Under the pieces are notes generated by a model. The model did no database searches. It saw only the letters and a program-made list of their open reading frames with translations, and was not told where the DNA came from. Of a stretch of 64,000 bases of DNA, positions 1 to 8,668 are shown in pieces. The DNA comes from Candidatus Saccharimonas sp. (lineage in GTDB: Bacteria > Patescibacteriota > Saccharimonadia > Saccharimonadales > Saccharimonadaceae): NCBI GenBank assembly GCA_022736555.1, contig DZCW01000003.1, positions 31,482 through 95,481 of the forward strand, in the 5' to 3' direction. Position numbers and translations under genes: made by a program. Positions within the stretch are counted from its first letter, which is position 1; each line of letters starts with the position of its first letter.

Positions 1-199
1 TGTCTTCACGCCAAACATTATTTAACCCGGTTACCTGATAAGTTGGCTCGACACCGTTAGTGTCCAGTTTACTCAACTGCTCAACATAACCTAAAATATT
101 ACCTATATCGGTCTGTAGACCATCAATTTCAGTTTCATTAAGTTCCAAGCTAGAAAGTTGTGCTAAATGCAGCACATCGTCACGAGATATCTGTGTCAT
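1..199 (-). CDS. gatC: Asp/Glu-tRNA amidotransferase subunit C (partial)
   Basis: The first 66 codons of a minus-strand gene that runs off the left edge. The start reads MTQISRDDVLHLAQLSSLEL and continues with NETEIDGL and a run of residues around a Q-L-S-K-L-D-T segment ending in a V-E-P-T pattern. This is the small helical GatC subunit, which wraps around GatA and helps join it to GatB in the GatCAB complex. That complex amidates misacylated Glu-tRNA(Gln) and, in many bacteria, Asp-tRNA(Asn). gatA and gatB would be expected downstream, outside the window. ATG is at 197-199. A minus-strand TATAAT box (207-212) lies 7 nt before it and there is no Shine-Dalgarno sequence, so the transcript is probably leaderless. 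Confidence 0.85.
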   Translation of the reverse strand, partial: MTQISRDDVLHLAQLSSLELNETEIDGLQTDIGNILGYVEQLSKLDTNGVEPTYQVTGLNNVWRED

Positions 200-206
200 G
201 TTTATT

Positions 207-238
207 ATTATATCCTAATTACATAGAAGTTTGAATAA
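207..238 (-). promoter_or_regulatory. gatC promoter, leaderless type
   Basis: The minus strand reads TTCAAA, a 17-nt spacer, TATAAT, then 7 nt to the gatC ATG. No ribosome-binding purine run lies between the -10 box and the start codon. The -35 match is partial. Confidence 0.5.
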
Positions 239-247
239 CTACTAATA

Positions 248-279
248 AAAACTGGGCGACCGAAATCGCCCAGTTTTAA
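248..279 (-). terminator. Rho-independent terminator after the DEAD-box helicase
   Basis: A hairpin with arms ACTGGGCGA and TCGCCCAGT and a short CGAAA-type loop. On the minus strand a T run follows the stem. It lies between the helicase stop and the gatC promoter and separates the two transcripts. Confidence 0.85.
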
Positions 280-295
280 ATATGTGCCAGTTATT

Positions 296-1513
296 TTATC
301 GTCTAGAATCGATAAAAGTATGAGCACGGCCAGATGCGCCACCACGGCCAGTACGACCGATACGGTGAATATAATCTTCGTAACATTGTGGCGTGTCAAA
401 GTTAATAACATGCGACACATTAGGAATATCTAGTCCACGGGCAGCAACATCAGTTGCAACCATTACTCGAACACGGCCGTCTTTGAACTGTTTTAGGGCT
501 CGTTGACGTTGTGATTGGTTTTTATTACCGTGGATCGCAATTGATGGGATACCACTGTTATCTAGGTGATCGCTTAGACGTTGAACACCAAATTTAGTTT
601 CACCGAATACTAATACTTTGTCGTATTGTTCGATATCGCGTAGCATTTCAGTCAATATTTCGACTTTATGGGCTTTGTCGCGAGCTTCGATCACATCTTG
701 TTCGATATGTTCGTTAGTTTCGCTAGTACGAACCGATATAGTAACAGGGTTCTTCGAAAAGTTGTTAATGATTGCCGAAATATCAGGCGTAATCGTCGCA
801 CTAAATAATAGAGTCTGACGATTAGCTGGAGTCTCGTTAACGATCGCACGGATATCAGGCAAAAAGCCCATGTCTAGCATACGATCAGCCTCATCAAGCA
901 CTAAAGTGTTGACGGCATCTAATCGAATATAACGACGGTTCATCAGATCCTTCAGACGACCTGGAGTACCAATAATAAAGTGTGGACGACGTTTAAGTTC
1001 ACGAATTTGTCGGTCGACAGGCACGCCACCAACTACCAATGCCGAGTATAAACCCAGACCTTGGCCGAATTCACGGAACTGCTCATCAATTTGCTGAGCC
1101 AACTCGCGAGTTGGAGCAATAATTAACACACTTGGGCGCTCCGAAACACCAGTTTGGCGTTCAATTATAGGTAGTAGGAATGCTGCGGTCTTACCAGTAC
1201 CGGTATTAGCAATACCAATAACATCTTTGCCCTCAAGAATATGTGAAATTGCCTGGTCTTGGATTGACGAAGTAGCTTCGTAACCTTTTTTGATAATATT
1301 TTGTTGCAGTTGATTACCAAAAGCAAAATCTGAAAACTTATGTTCAGAAACATAAGGAATCTCGTCAGCCTTGGCGGTTGCGTGGTTTATAAATTTACTA
1401 GGGTTAATATATTTTTTGGTCGAACCTGAACGACCGCCACGGCTTCGTCCGCGGTTAAAAGTTGAAGTGCGTGCACCACTGGGGCGACCGCCACTACGTT
1501 GTTGATATGCCAT
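296..1513 (-). CDS. DEAD-box ATP-dependent RNA helicase
   Basis: A 405-residue RNA helicase that uses ATP to remodel RNA duplexes, as in ribosome assembly or cold adaptation. Motifs seen in order: Q motif (GYEATSSIQDQAI), Walker A ANTGTGKT, PTRELA, the TPGR motif, VLDEADRMLD, SAT, the HGN/Q-R region, ATDVAARGLDI and HRIGRTGRGG. The protein stops about 15 residues after the last motif, so there is no C-terminal RNA-binding extension. The N-terminus instead has a basic Gly/Arg/Ser-rich stretch (about residues 5-35). The start MAYQQRSGG is chosen because the 13 upstream codons are leucine-rich and unlike the family. Its leader of roughly 150-200 nt shares a short motif with the leader of the RRM gene at 40116. 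A csdA/deaD-type role is likely but not proven. Confidence 0.93.
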   Translation of the reverse strand: MAYQQRSGGRPSGARTSTFNRGRSRGGRSGSTKKYINPSKFINHATAKADEIPYVSEHKFSDFAFGNQLQQNIIKKGYEATSSIQDQAISHILEGKDVIGIANTGTGKTAAFLLPIIERQTGVSERPSVLIIAPTRELAQQIDEQFREFGQGLGLYSALVVGGVPVDRQIRELKRRPHFIIGTPGRLKDLMNRRYIRLDAVNTLVLDEADRMLDMGFLPDIRAIVNETPANRQTLLFSATITPDISAIINNFSKNPVTISVRTSETNEHIEQDVIEARDKAHKVEILTEMLRDIEQYDKVLVFGETKFGVQRLSDHLDNSGIPSIAIHGNKNQSQRQRALKQFKDGRVRVMVATDVAARGLDIPNVSHVINFDTPQCYEDYIHRIGRTGRGGASGRAHTFIDSRR

Positions 1514-1716
1514 ATCTAAATAGTCTTTCTGTAATAGTAATAATTTATGCAATTTCGTAAAAACAAGAGATTAATTCGGTGGTAGCGCCTAAATATCCGT
1601 TGGGATATTCATATTTATGGGTGCGCTCGTCTTTGAAAGAGGCCCTGGCATTTCATCGAATGCAATAACCCAATAATATCATAGTAATCGTAATTTTGCA
1701 ATAGCCATTAGGACTA
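1514..1716 (-). promoter_or_regulatory. Long leader of the DEAD-box helicase gene
   Basis: There is no gene here. On the minus strand it holds a hairpin (arms AATATCC/GGATATT, 1592-1609) and a 12-nt block AAAGACGAGCGC (1623-1634 on the complementary strand). That block nearly repeats in the leader of the RRM gene. The region is consistent with an untranslated leader, but the transcription start is not certain. Confidence 0.4.
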
Positions 1717-3684
1717 TTACAGTTTAGATCTAATATCCGCAATGGTGTCGCGTAATTCGGCTGCTTTTTCGAATTCTAGATTGGCGCTGGCTAGTTCCAT
1801 CTGACCGGTTAACTCGCGAATTAAGCCAGGATATTCGTCACGAGGGATCTTTTTAAGATTAAGTTTAGCTGATTCATCGGCTTTTTTAGGTATTAGGGCG
1901 CGCAAACCCTCACTCACCCCCTTGGCGATACTTTCGGGTGTAATGTTATGCTCCAGATTATAAGCCAGCTGGATATCACGTCGACGATCCATTTCGGCAA
2001 TCGCCCGTTTCATTGAATCGGTCATATTATCGGCATACATATAAACCTTGCCCTCAACATGCCTAGCGGCTCGCCCACTAGTCTGAATCAGAGCACCAGC
2101 ACTTCGCAGAAAGCCTTCTTTGTCGGCATCCATAATCGCCACCATACTGACTTCTGGCAAATCCAAACCTTCACGTAGCAGGTTGATACCCACTAGAACA
2201 TCATAAATACCATTTCTGAGGTCACGCAAGATATCGCCACGCTCCATAGTATCAACATCACTGTGAATATAAGCGGTCTTGATACCCATTTCTTGCAAAA
2301 AAGTCGACAAATCCTCGGCCATACGTTTAGTTAGGGTTGTCACTAACACACGCTGTTTCTTAACGACTCGTTCATTTATTTCGGCGATTAAATCATCAAT
2401 TTGACCTTTGGTTGGGCGAATAATGATTTCCGGCTCGACTAGCCCAGTTGGACGGATAATCTGCTCAGCCGGAGCTGGGCTATGTGATAATTCATATTCG
2501 CTAGGTGTGGCTGAAACATAAATCGCCTGGTTGATGTGATGATTGAACTCGGCAAAAGTTAGTGGACGGTTATCTAGGGCACTAGGCATACGGAATCCGT
2601 ATTCAACCAGCACTTCTTTACGCGCCCGATCACCGTTATACATACCACGAACTTGTGGTAGCGACATGTGACTCTCGTCTACTATCAATAAAAAATCATC
2701 CGAGAAATAATCCAGCAGAGTCGCTGGCTGCTCGCCTGGTTCGCGATTAGTTAGATAGCGGCTATAATTTTCGATACCCTTTACGAAACCAGTTTCCTCG
2801 AGCATTTCGATATCGTATTTAGTGCGCTGTGATAAACGCTGAGCCTCGAGTAGCTTATTATTACGCTCGAAGAACTCCAAACGTTCGGCAAACTCTTTTT
2901 TGATATTAGTAATGGCATGCTCTAATTTTTCCTTTGGAGTTACATAATGACTGCTAGGAAAAATTGAAACTTCATTAGGTTCGGCTAAAATCTCGCCAGT
3001 TAATGGATCAATCCTGGTTAAACGCTCAACCACATCGCCGAAAAACTCAATTCGATAAGCCGAATCACTACCAGCTAGATACACATCGACAATATCGCCG
3101 CGTACCCGGAATGTACCACGATGAAAATCAATGTCATTACGATGATATTGAATATCGGTGAGAAGCCGTACAAATTTATCTTGTTGGCGGCGTTCACTTA
3201 ATCTAACCGTAATAGACATACTGGCATAATCTTCGGGCGAACCGATGCCGTAAATACAGCTAACACTGGCAATGATAATTGTGTCACGACGAGTAAGCAG
3301 TGCCGTAGTAGCAGCATGACGTAGACGATCGATCTCGTCATTAATCTTGCTATCCTTTTCGATATAAGTGTCACTACTAGCCATATAAGCCTCGGGCTGA
3401 TAATAATCGAAATAGCTGACGAAATAATGGACTTCATTTTCAGGAAAATAAGCTTTGAATTCACTATATAGCTGCGCCGCCAGTGTCTTGTTATGCGCTA
3501 GCACTAGGGTCGGAACTTGACGATTAGCGATGATATTAGCCATCGTAAAGGTCTTACCGCTACCGGTCACGCCTAGGAGCGTTTGCTCTTTTTCGCCCGC
3601 CTCTAAACCAGCCACTAATTGCTTGATGGCAGATGGCTGATCACCGGTCGGTTGATAATCACTCTTTAAGAGAAATTCGCTCAC
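1717..3684 (-). CDS. uvrB: Excinuclease ABC subunit B
   Basis: The 655-residue UvrB, the damage-verifying helicase-like subunit of nucleotide excision repair. It receives DNA from UvrA and recruits UvrC. Visible features: N-terminal YQPTGDQPSAI and Walker A GVTGSGKT, the beta-hairpin region with YYQPEAY, the DESH box VDESHMSLPQ, helicase motif VGINLLREGLDLPE, the QTSGRAARH motif, and a C-terminal UVR domain (EKAAELRD) for UvrC contact. Length is typical. The start is GTG at 3682-3684, which places MSEFLLKSDYQP at the N-terminus. A minus-strand TATAAT (3691-3696) lies 6 nt upstream with no Shine-Dalgarno, so this is probably a leaderless GTG start. uvrA and uvrC are not in the window. Confidence 0.97.
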   Translation of the reverse strand: MSEFLLKSDYQPTGDQPSAIKQLVAGLEAGEKEQTLLGVTGSGKTFTMANIIANRQVPTLVLAHNKTLAAQLYSEFKAYFPENEVHYFVSYFDYYQPEAYMASSDTYIEKDSKINDEIDRLRHAATTALLTRRDTIIIASVSCIYGIGSPEDYASMSITVRLSERRQQDKFVRLLTDIQYHRNDIDFHRGTFRVRGDIVDVYLAGSDSAYRIEFFGDVVERLTRIDPLTGEILAEPNEVSIFPSSHYVTPKEKLEHAITNIKKEFAERLEFFERNNKLLEAQRLSQRTKYDIEMLEETGFVKGIENYSRYLTNREPGEQPATLLDYFSDDFLLIVDESHMSLPQVRGMYNGDRARKEVLVEYGFRMPSALDNRPLTFAEFNHHINQAIYVSATPSEYELSHSPAPAEQIIRPTGLVEPEIIIRPTKGQIDDLIAEINERVVKKQRVLVTTLTKRMAEDLSTFLQEMGIKTAYIHSDVDTMERGDILRDLRNGIYDVLVGINLLREGLDLPEVSMVAIMDADKEGFLRSAGALIQTSGRAARHVEGKVYMYADNMTDSMKRAIAEMDRRRDIQLAYNLEHNITPESIAKGVSEGLRALIPKKADESAKLNLKKIPRDEYPGLIRELTGQMELASANLEFEKAAELRDTIADIRSKL

Positions 3685-3690
3685 CCAACC

Positions 3691-3696
3691 ATTATA
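3691..3696 (-). promoter_or_regulatory. uvrB -10 box
   Basis: TATAAT on the minus strand, 6 nt before the GTG start. No clear -35 hexamer was recognised. Confidence 0.5.
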
Positions 3697-3729
3697 TCAA
3701 TAACTACGAATTATAGAGACAGCGCTATT

Positions 3730-4338
3730 TTAACCCCAGTCGGCGTAGCGTTCAGTAAGGTTGCCGTCGGTTCCGTTGTGTTTGAAATTAATATATTTAG
3801 CATCTAGCGCTTTGATGATTTTTTCGACTAAGCGTTCTGGGCTATTATCATAGATGATATTTTTCGTACCGGGGGCTTCGACATTCTGTAAAAGTGTCGG
3901 GATATAATCAGCCAAACCGCCGCTACCTAGTAGCACGCCAACTACTTTTTGACTCTCTAGGGCGGTTGCAAATTCATGCAAACTACCCATACGCCCGCCT
4001 ACAGTAATAACTGCATCACTGCTACGAACTAGATGCACATTACGACCAACATATGCCATACCAGTAAAGTTAATATAATCAAATTCAACAGTTGGTAATT
4101 TATAAACCACGACGTGTTCACGAAAGGAACTGGCTGGCGAGAAACCAATCGAAGCGCCCATTCGGTCTTTGACACTGAACGCACCCTGAGCAGCAAACCA
4201 TGGCAAGCCAACAGTCGCCCCAGTCATTAGGGTCTTACCAGATTTGGCAATCGCCTTACCTAGATCAAAAGCTAGTTGATGTGAAGCTTCGATAGTAGCG
4301 CCCGAAGCCGCGCCTGATACACAAATTTGATATTTCAC
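3730..4338 (-). CDS. SLOG/LOG-like Rossmann nucleotide-binding protein
   Basis: A 202-residue protein of the SLOG (LOG/TIGR00725-like) superfamily. It starts with the strand-loop ICVSGAASG. A GGRMGSLHE segment near residue 115 occupies the place of the PGGxGTxxE motif of LOG proteins, with Met-Gly-Ser-Leu in place of the usual Gly-Thr. LOG enzymes cleave the N-glycosidic bond of nucleoside monophosphates, while other family members only bind nucleotides or ADP-ribose derivatives. The altered motif makes the activity uncertain. The start is GTG at 4336-4338, supported by a GGAG Shine-Dalgarno 8-10 nt upstream. It sits between uvrB and the sugar-phosphate operon, with about 70 nt to the next upstream gene. 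Confidence 0.75.
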   Translation of the reverse strand: MKYQICVSGAASGATIEASHQLAFDLGKAIAKSGKTLMTGATVGLPWFAAQGAFSVKDRMGASIGFSPASSFREHVVVYKLPTVEFDYINFTGMAYVGRNVHLVRSSDAVITVGGRMGSLHEFATALESQKVVGVLLGSGGLADYIPTLLQNVEAPGTKNIIYDNSPERLVEKIIKALDAKYINFKHNGTDGNLTERYADWG

Positions 4339-4407
4339 CTAAAGAGACTCCTTCGAAATTAACAGTATATAATCCTACTGATGTTGCTTATGATTATAAC
4401 ATTCATA

Positions 4408-4875
4408 TTAGTCCTGCAGTAGCCCAATTTCACGAGCGATCTGCCGAGTAGTTGGTTCATGAGTACGAGCATGATTTACATAACGCCCGACTAATTCACC
4501 ACGCAAACTGCACTGACCATGACCGATAATTTGTCTTTCATAAGATAATTCGTGATGAGCGTTCTCGATAACATCGATAAGGTTAAACGATATTACTTTA
4601 TCGTCCAGAATAATCAAAATATAATCAGTGTCTGCTAATAATGAATCGGCCGATCCATTAGCTACCAATACTTTTAACGCGGAGTATAGCTCGCGACCAG
4701 TAGTATCGTTTATATCCAACCTCAGAAATCGCATGACTCGATGCGCCTTGGTAGTTATATCGGCAATCAAACGAACATCAACAGCGCTATGGCCGGTTGA
4801 TTTTTCTAATCTAGCCATACCAGCACTAAACATAGGTTCTCTGAGGCCAAGGATTGATTGCAAAAATTGAGCCAT
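4408..4875 (-). CDS. Conserved protein of unknown function
   Basis: 155 residues, not recognised. It has no membrane segment or signal peptide. It looks like a mixed alpha/beta soluble protein with a ILIILDDKVISFNLID strand-rich core and a helical, Arg-rich C-terminus. It is the last gene of the rpiB-rpe-tkt-fba-kinase operon, 21 nt after the kinase gene, so it is probably co-transcribed with sugar-phosphate enzymes. No catalytic motif was found. The tail with THEPTTRQIAREIG resembles a helix-turn-helix fragment, but this is weak. Confidence 0.6.
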   Translation of the reverse strand: MAQFLQSILGLREPMFSAGMARLEKSTGHSAVDVRLIADITTKAHRVMRFLRLDINDTTGRELYSALKVLVANGSADSLLADTDYILIILDDKVISFNLIDVIENAHHELSYERQIIGHGQCSLRGELVGRYVNHARTHEPTTRQIAREIGLLQD

Positions 4876-4896
4876 AATCGACTTTCTTATATTAAT

Positions 4897-5868
4897 TTAC
4901 TTTGAAAACGGTTTTTCACTGAGTGGCATAGCATGTAATACGGCACCTTTGTGTAAAATCCCAGCTTTGGCACCAATCTTGGTCACAACCGACGTTGAAT
5001 TCGCACTAGCAAATACAATCGAATCCTTGAGTGATTTACCCTGAGCCCAATAGCTTAAAAAGCCTGAGCCAAAAGCATCGCCTGCCCCAGTTCGATCAAT
5101 CACTTTGACATCCTCGTACATACCCGCTCGCACAATTACTTTGCCATCACTGGCAATAACACCGTTAGGCCCATCACTGACAATCGCTACCGGAACGTAA
5201 TGTAATAACCTGCGGACTAAATCCTCGATACTACTACCTTCTACTATCTGCTGAGCCTCTTCTCGATTAACCGATAATACATCAACGTCTTCTAGTAGGG
5301 TTTTTACCTTGGCGGCTTGTCGTAGTTCGTCTTTGCCCGGGTTAAAGAACACTTTAGTTTTTAGTTTTTTAGCTTGACGGAATATTTTATCGACTATATC
5401 AACATTACCAGCCATACTAGTCATATATAGCCAATCAGCCTGGGCGTTGCCCAAATCGAAGTTTTTGATGTCGTAATGAGTCGAAGCCCCACGATACGTC
5501 AAAAAAGTGCGTTCACCAGTTGAAGCTAGTAATACCACCGAATAACCAGTGTGGTGCTTGTCTGAATAGCTAATATAGGTCGTATCAACACCTTCTTTAT
5601 CCAGAGCCTCTAATACTGATGCTCCGGCAGGATCATGAGCGATAGTACCCATAAATTGCGCCTCTAGCCCTTGTCTAGCGAAGGTAACGGCGGCATTAGT
5701 CGCCCCACCACCAGTACTGAAGTCTATATTATTAACATCATTCTTTGAACCTAGTTCAATTTTGATAAATAACTCATCGGCGGTTTTATCAGACACCGGT
5801 TTGAGTTCAGGGCTATGGCTCAAGAACACATCTTGAACAGCCGCCCCGATAGTTAACATTTTAACCAT
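4897..5868 (-). CDS. PfkB/ribokinase-family sugar kinase
   Basis: A 323-residue kinase of the ribokinase/PfkB fold, phosphorylating a sugar or sugar phosphate with ATP. Visible: an N-terminal strand LTIGAAVQDVF, the glycine motif STGGGATNAA around residue 52, and the anion-hole/catalytic signature DRTGAGDAFGSGF near residue 255 with the catalytic Asp. Its start overlaps the aldolase stop by one base (TAATG), implying translational coupling. Substrate cannot be read from sequence. The position directly after a class II aldolase and split transketolase suggests a phosphosugar such as fructose-6-phosphate, tagatose-6-phosphate or sedoheptulose-7-phosphate. ATG codons at 5868 and 5859 are both possible starts. 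Confidence 0.85.
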   Translation of the reverse strand: MVKMLTIGAAVQDVFLSHSPELKPVSDKTADELFIKIELGSKNDVNNIDFSTGGGATNAAVTFARQGLEAQFMGTIAHDPAGASVLEALDKEGVDTTYISYSDKHHTGYSVVLLASTGERTFLTYRGASTHYDIKNFDLGNAQADWLYMTSMAGNVDIVDKIFRQAKKLKTKVFFNPGKDELRQAAKVKTLLEDVDVLSVNREEAQQIVEGSSIEDLVRRLLHYVPVAIVSDGPNGVIASDGKVIVRAGMYEDVKVIDRTGAGDAFGSGFLSYWAQGKSLKDSIVFASANSTSVVTKIGAKAGILHKGAVLHAMPLSEKPFSK

Positions 5869-6791
5869 TAAATTATCGCTTTCCCCGCACTGTTAAAGGC
5901 GTTGATCTTTTCTTCGACAACAGCCTGAACCGCATCAGAAACCACTGGCATAAGTTTAACCACGGCATATTCGTCAGGATTATCCTGCAGGGCTTTTTCT
6001 AAAGTCGTACGGAAGGCATAACGTAAATCACTATTAATATTAATTTTGCTAACACCAATTTTTACGGCATCCTCAAAATAATGTAATGGGGTATCACTGC
6101 CACCATGCAGGCTAATGAAAGCGTTAGGGCCAATTGCATCACGAATGCGTTGCAATAAATCTAGATCCAAAACTTTAGGCACTGGGTATTTACCGTGCAA
6201 ATTGCCAATAGCAGCCGCAAATGTGTCGATTCCGGTAGCTTCTATAAATTCTTTGGATCCTTCTGGGGTGCTGAAAGTTTTCTTGATCTCTTCGTAATCA
6301 ATCGCTTCTTTGAACACATCTGATGATCCACCGAAATAATGTGGCTCGGCCTCGACAACCGCACCGGTGGTTTTAGCATATTCGACTACTTCCTGAGTGA
6401 ACTTAATTATTTCCTCATCAGTCGCATCGTGTTTTCCTTGGCTGATATCTATGTGAATAAACTCGTAACCGGCATCAATTGCTTGTTTGCAATCTTCGAC
6501 AGTTGGGCTGTGATCTAGATTAATATACATTTCGATCCCATAGGATTTCTTGTAGTTATCAACCATGTCTCTGATATTTTCGAGACCCATAGAACTTACT
6601 TCATTTTTGCTAAGCTCAACCATAACTGGTGAATTTAATTTCTTGGCCGCCCGACAAATAGCAATTAGGGTTTCCTGGTTATCAATATTAAAAGCACCGA
6701 CTGCAAAATGTTGTTCCATAGAACGCTGCATTAATTGTCTGGCTTTGGCATTATTTTCGCGGATTTGTTCGATTGTCGGTCTTTGTCTCAT
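5868..6791 (-). CDS. fba: Class II (zinc) fructose-bisphosphate-type aldolase
   Basis: A 307-residue class II aldolase, cleaving or condensing ketose 1,6-bisphosphates with DHAP using a divalent metal. Seen: NLDHSPTVEDCKQAIDAGY, holding the metal-binding and catalytic Asp-His; HIDISQGKHD; VVEAEPHYFGG; the second metal His in GNLHGKYP; and the DHAP phosphate loop SLHGGSDTP followed by KININSDLR. Length is normal. It lies 23 nt after transketolase and is coupled to the PfkB kinase. Fructose-, tagatose- and sedoheptulose-bisphosphate aldolases share these motifs, so the substrate is inferred. The operon suggests it serves both glycolysis and carbon rearrangement between pentose phosphates. Confidence 0.92.
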   Translation of the reverse strand: MRQRPTIEQIRENNAKARQLMQRSMEQHFAVGAFNIDNQETLIAICRAAKKLNSPVMVELSKNEVSSMGLENIRDMVDNYKKSYGIEMYINLDHSPTVEDCKQAIDAGYEFIHIDISQGKHDATDEEIIKFTQEVVEYAKTTGAVVEAEPHYFGGSSDVFKEAIDYEEIKKTFSTPEGSKEFIEATGIDTFAAAIGNLHGKYPVPKVLDLDLLQRIRDAIGPNAFISLHGGSDTPLHYFEDAVKIGVSKININSDLRYAFRTTLEKALQDNPDEYAVVKLMPVVSDAVQAVVEEKINAFNSAGKAII

Positions 6792-6814
6792 ATTTTGATT
6801 TCCTATCTATTTTA

Positions 6815-7810
6815 TTAATCTCGGTGGTACTGCGGCGTATCGCGCACAAAATCTGCAACTTTGTCGGCAATATACTCACCCGTTAGCCCGAAAAAGTCGA
6901 ATAATTCAGCTGGCGTACCACTTTCGCCATATCTATCCTGCATACCTAAGCGTAATATCGGTGTTGGTAATTTTTCGCCCAATAGTTCCGCTACTGCGCC
7001 GCCTAAGCCACCAGCAATCTGGGCTTCTTCGGCAGTTACCACGCGTCCAGTCTTATGTGCACTAGCCAGAATTATCTCACGATCAAGTGGCTTAATTGTT
7101 GGAACGTGTACGACTTCGGCGTTTATGCCTTGACCTGCCAATATTCTAGCGGCAGATAATAACTGGTAAGTCATAGTACCTGTGCCTATTAAACTAACGT
7201 CGTGGCCTTCGCGCAATATATAGGCAACACCGATCTCGAATGGTGATTCTTCAGTACTAAATATCGGAGTTTTTTCACGGCACATACGCAAATAACTAGG
7301 TTTGTTGTTTTTGGCGATCGCCAGAGTAGCTTTTTCGGCCTCGATGCTATCACCAGGTACGATTACTATCATATTCGGCATGACCCGCATAAGAGCAATA
7401 TCCTCTAACATTTGATGAGTTGCGCCGTCGGGACCAACGCTAATACCAGCATGTGAACCGATAATTTTTACTGGTTGATCATTTAAGGCTATGGTCGTTT
7501 TGATTTGTTCCCAGTTACGACCTGGGCTAAATGCTGCATAACCGCTAGCAAAAGCAACTTTGCCAGCCATAGCTAGACCACTGGCGACCGTTACCAAGTT
7601 CTGTTCAGATATACCAGTCTCGACGAATCTATCTGGGAAAGTCTGACGGAATAATTCCACCTGAGTGCTTTCAGTTAAATCAGCACACAAGGCGACAACC
7701 TTGTCGTCAGCTTCGCCAGCAGCCTTGAGACCACGCCCAAAACCAGCTCGTATAGGTTCCATTTTAACTTTATCGCTAAATAAATCTGGGTTTAATGGAT
7801 ATTCGTTCAT
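6815..7810 (-). CDS. tktB: Transketolase, C-terminal (pyrimidine-binding) subunit
   Basis: A 331-residue split transketolase half, equivalent to the Pyr and C-terminal domains. It begins with MEPIRAGFGRGLKAAGE and has VVALCADLTEST, FVETGISEQNLV with the catalytic Glu that activates thiamine diphosphate, and FSPGRNWEQIKT. The C-terminal domain has HVPTIKPLD. With the adjacent N-terminal subunit it forms the thiamine-diphosphate enzyme that moves two-carbon units between ketose and aldose phosphates. Its ATG overlaps the stop codon of the partner (TAATG), coupling the two subunits. Confidence 0.93.
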   Translation of the reverse strand: MNEYPLNPDLFSDKVKMEPIRAGFGRGLKAAGEADDKVVALCADLTESTQVELFRQTFPDRFVETGISEQNLVTVASGLAMAGKVAFASGYAAFSPGRNWEQIKTTIALNDQPVKIIGSHAGISVGPDGATHQMLEDIALMRVMPNMIVIVPGDSIEAEKATLAIAKNNKPSYLRMCREKTPIFSTEESPFEIGVAYILREGHDVSLIGTGTMTYQLLSAARILAGQGINAEVVHVPTIKPLDREIILASAHKTGRVVTAEEAQIAGGLGGAVAELLGEKLPTPILRLGMQDRYGESGTPAELFDFFGLTGEYIADKVADFVRDTPQYHRD

Positions 7811-8664
7811 TATTTAGTATCCTCGCTATCACTCGATGCTTTTAGTTCTCGTAAAGCCGTCTCGGTTTGTTCTGCGTTCGGAGCTACGCCGTGCCATTTA
7901 TAGTCATATTCCATGAAATTAACACCTTTACCTGGGATGGTGTAGGAAATGATCATACATGGTCGGTTAGTAATCGCTTTAGCCATATTGACGGTATTAA
8001 TGATGCTCTGAATATTATGACCATCGATTTCAAAAACATGCCAACCAAACGATCGCCATTTAGCAGCCAGATCGCCGATAGGCATGACGTCTTCGGTGTT
8101 GCCGTCAATTTGAATATTATTTCGATCAATAAAAGCGATTAGTTGGGATAGTTTATATTTACCGGCAAACATAGCCGCTTCCCAAACATTGCCTTCGTCC
8201 AGTTCCCCATCACCCAGAATTGCGTAGACGAAACGATGTTTACTATTATCCATATATTGCAATGAGTAGGCATAGCCAGCAGCTTGTGATAGTCCGCTAC
8301 CAAGTGGACCGCTAGTATTTTCTAAACCTGGCAATCTAGCTCGTTCTGGATGCCCTTGCAAGCGACTACCTAATTTACGGAGTGTCATTAATTCTTCTTT
8401 ATCAAAAAAACCAGCCTCCGCCATAGCCGCATATTGAACCGGAACGGTATGCCCATTGCTTAGTAGAAATATGTCACGATCAGACCAATCGGGATTACTA
8501 GGATCGATTTTCATAATATCGAAATAAAGCGCCGCCAATATATCAGCCAGATCCAACGAACCTGCAGTATGACCACTACCGGCCGCGCCCAACATACGGA
8601 TAATATCCTGCCGTATATCATTAGCTTTGGATTGTAATTGATCTATCGTTAGTCGCTTATTCAT
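7810..8664 (-). CDS. tktA: Transketolase, N-terminal (thiamine-PP-binding) subunit
   Basis: 284 residues, the PP domain half of a split transketolase. Seen: GHTAGSLDLADILAALYFD, the LSNGHT motif, GPLGSGLSQAAGYA, and the thiamine-diphosphate Mg-binding motif GDGELDEGNVWEAA with a downstream DRNNIQIDG. The split arrangement is common in archaea and CPR. It is flanked by rpe (4 nt gap) and the C-terminal half (1 nt overlap), so all are one transcript. Confidence 0.94.
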   Translation of the reverse strand: MNKRLTIDQLQSKANDIRQDIIRMLGAAGSGHTAGSLDLADILAALYFDIMKIDPSNPDWSDRDIFLLSNGHTVPVQYAAMAEAGFFDKEELMTLRKLGSRLQGHPERARLPGLENTSGPLGSGLSQAAGYAYSLQYMDNSKHRFVYAILGDGELDEGNVWEAAMFAGKYKLSQLIAFIDRNNIQIDGNTEDVMPIGDLAAKWRSFGWHVFEIDGHNIQSIINTVNMAKAITNRPCMIISYTIPGKGVNFMEYDYKWHGVAPNAEQTETALRELKASSDSEDTK

Positions 8665-8668
8665 TAAA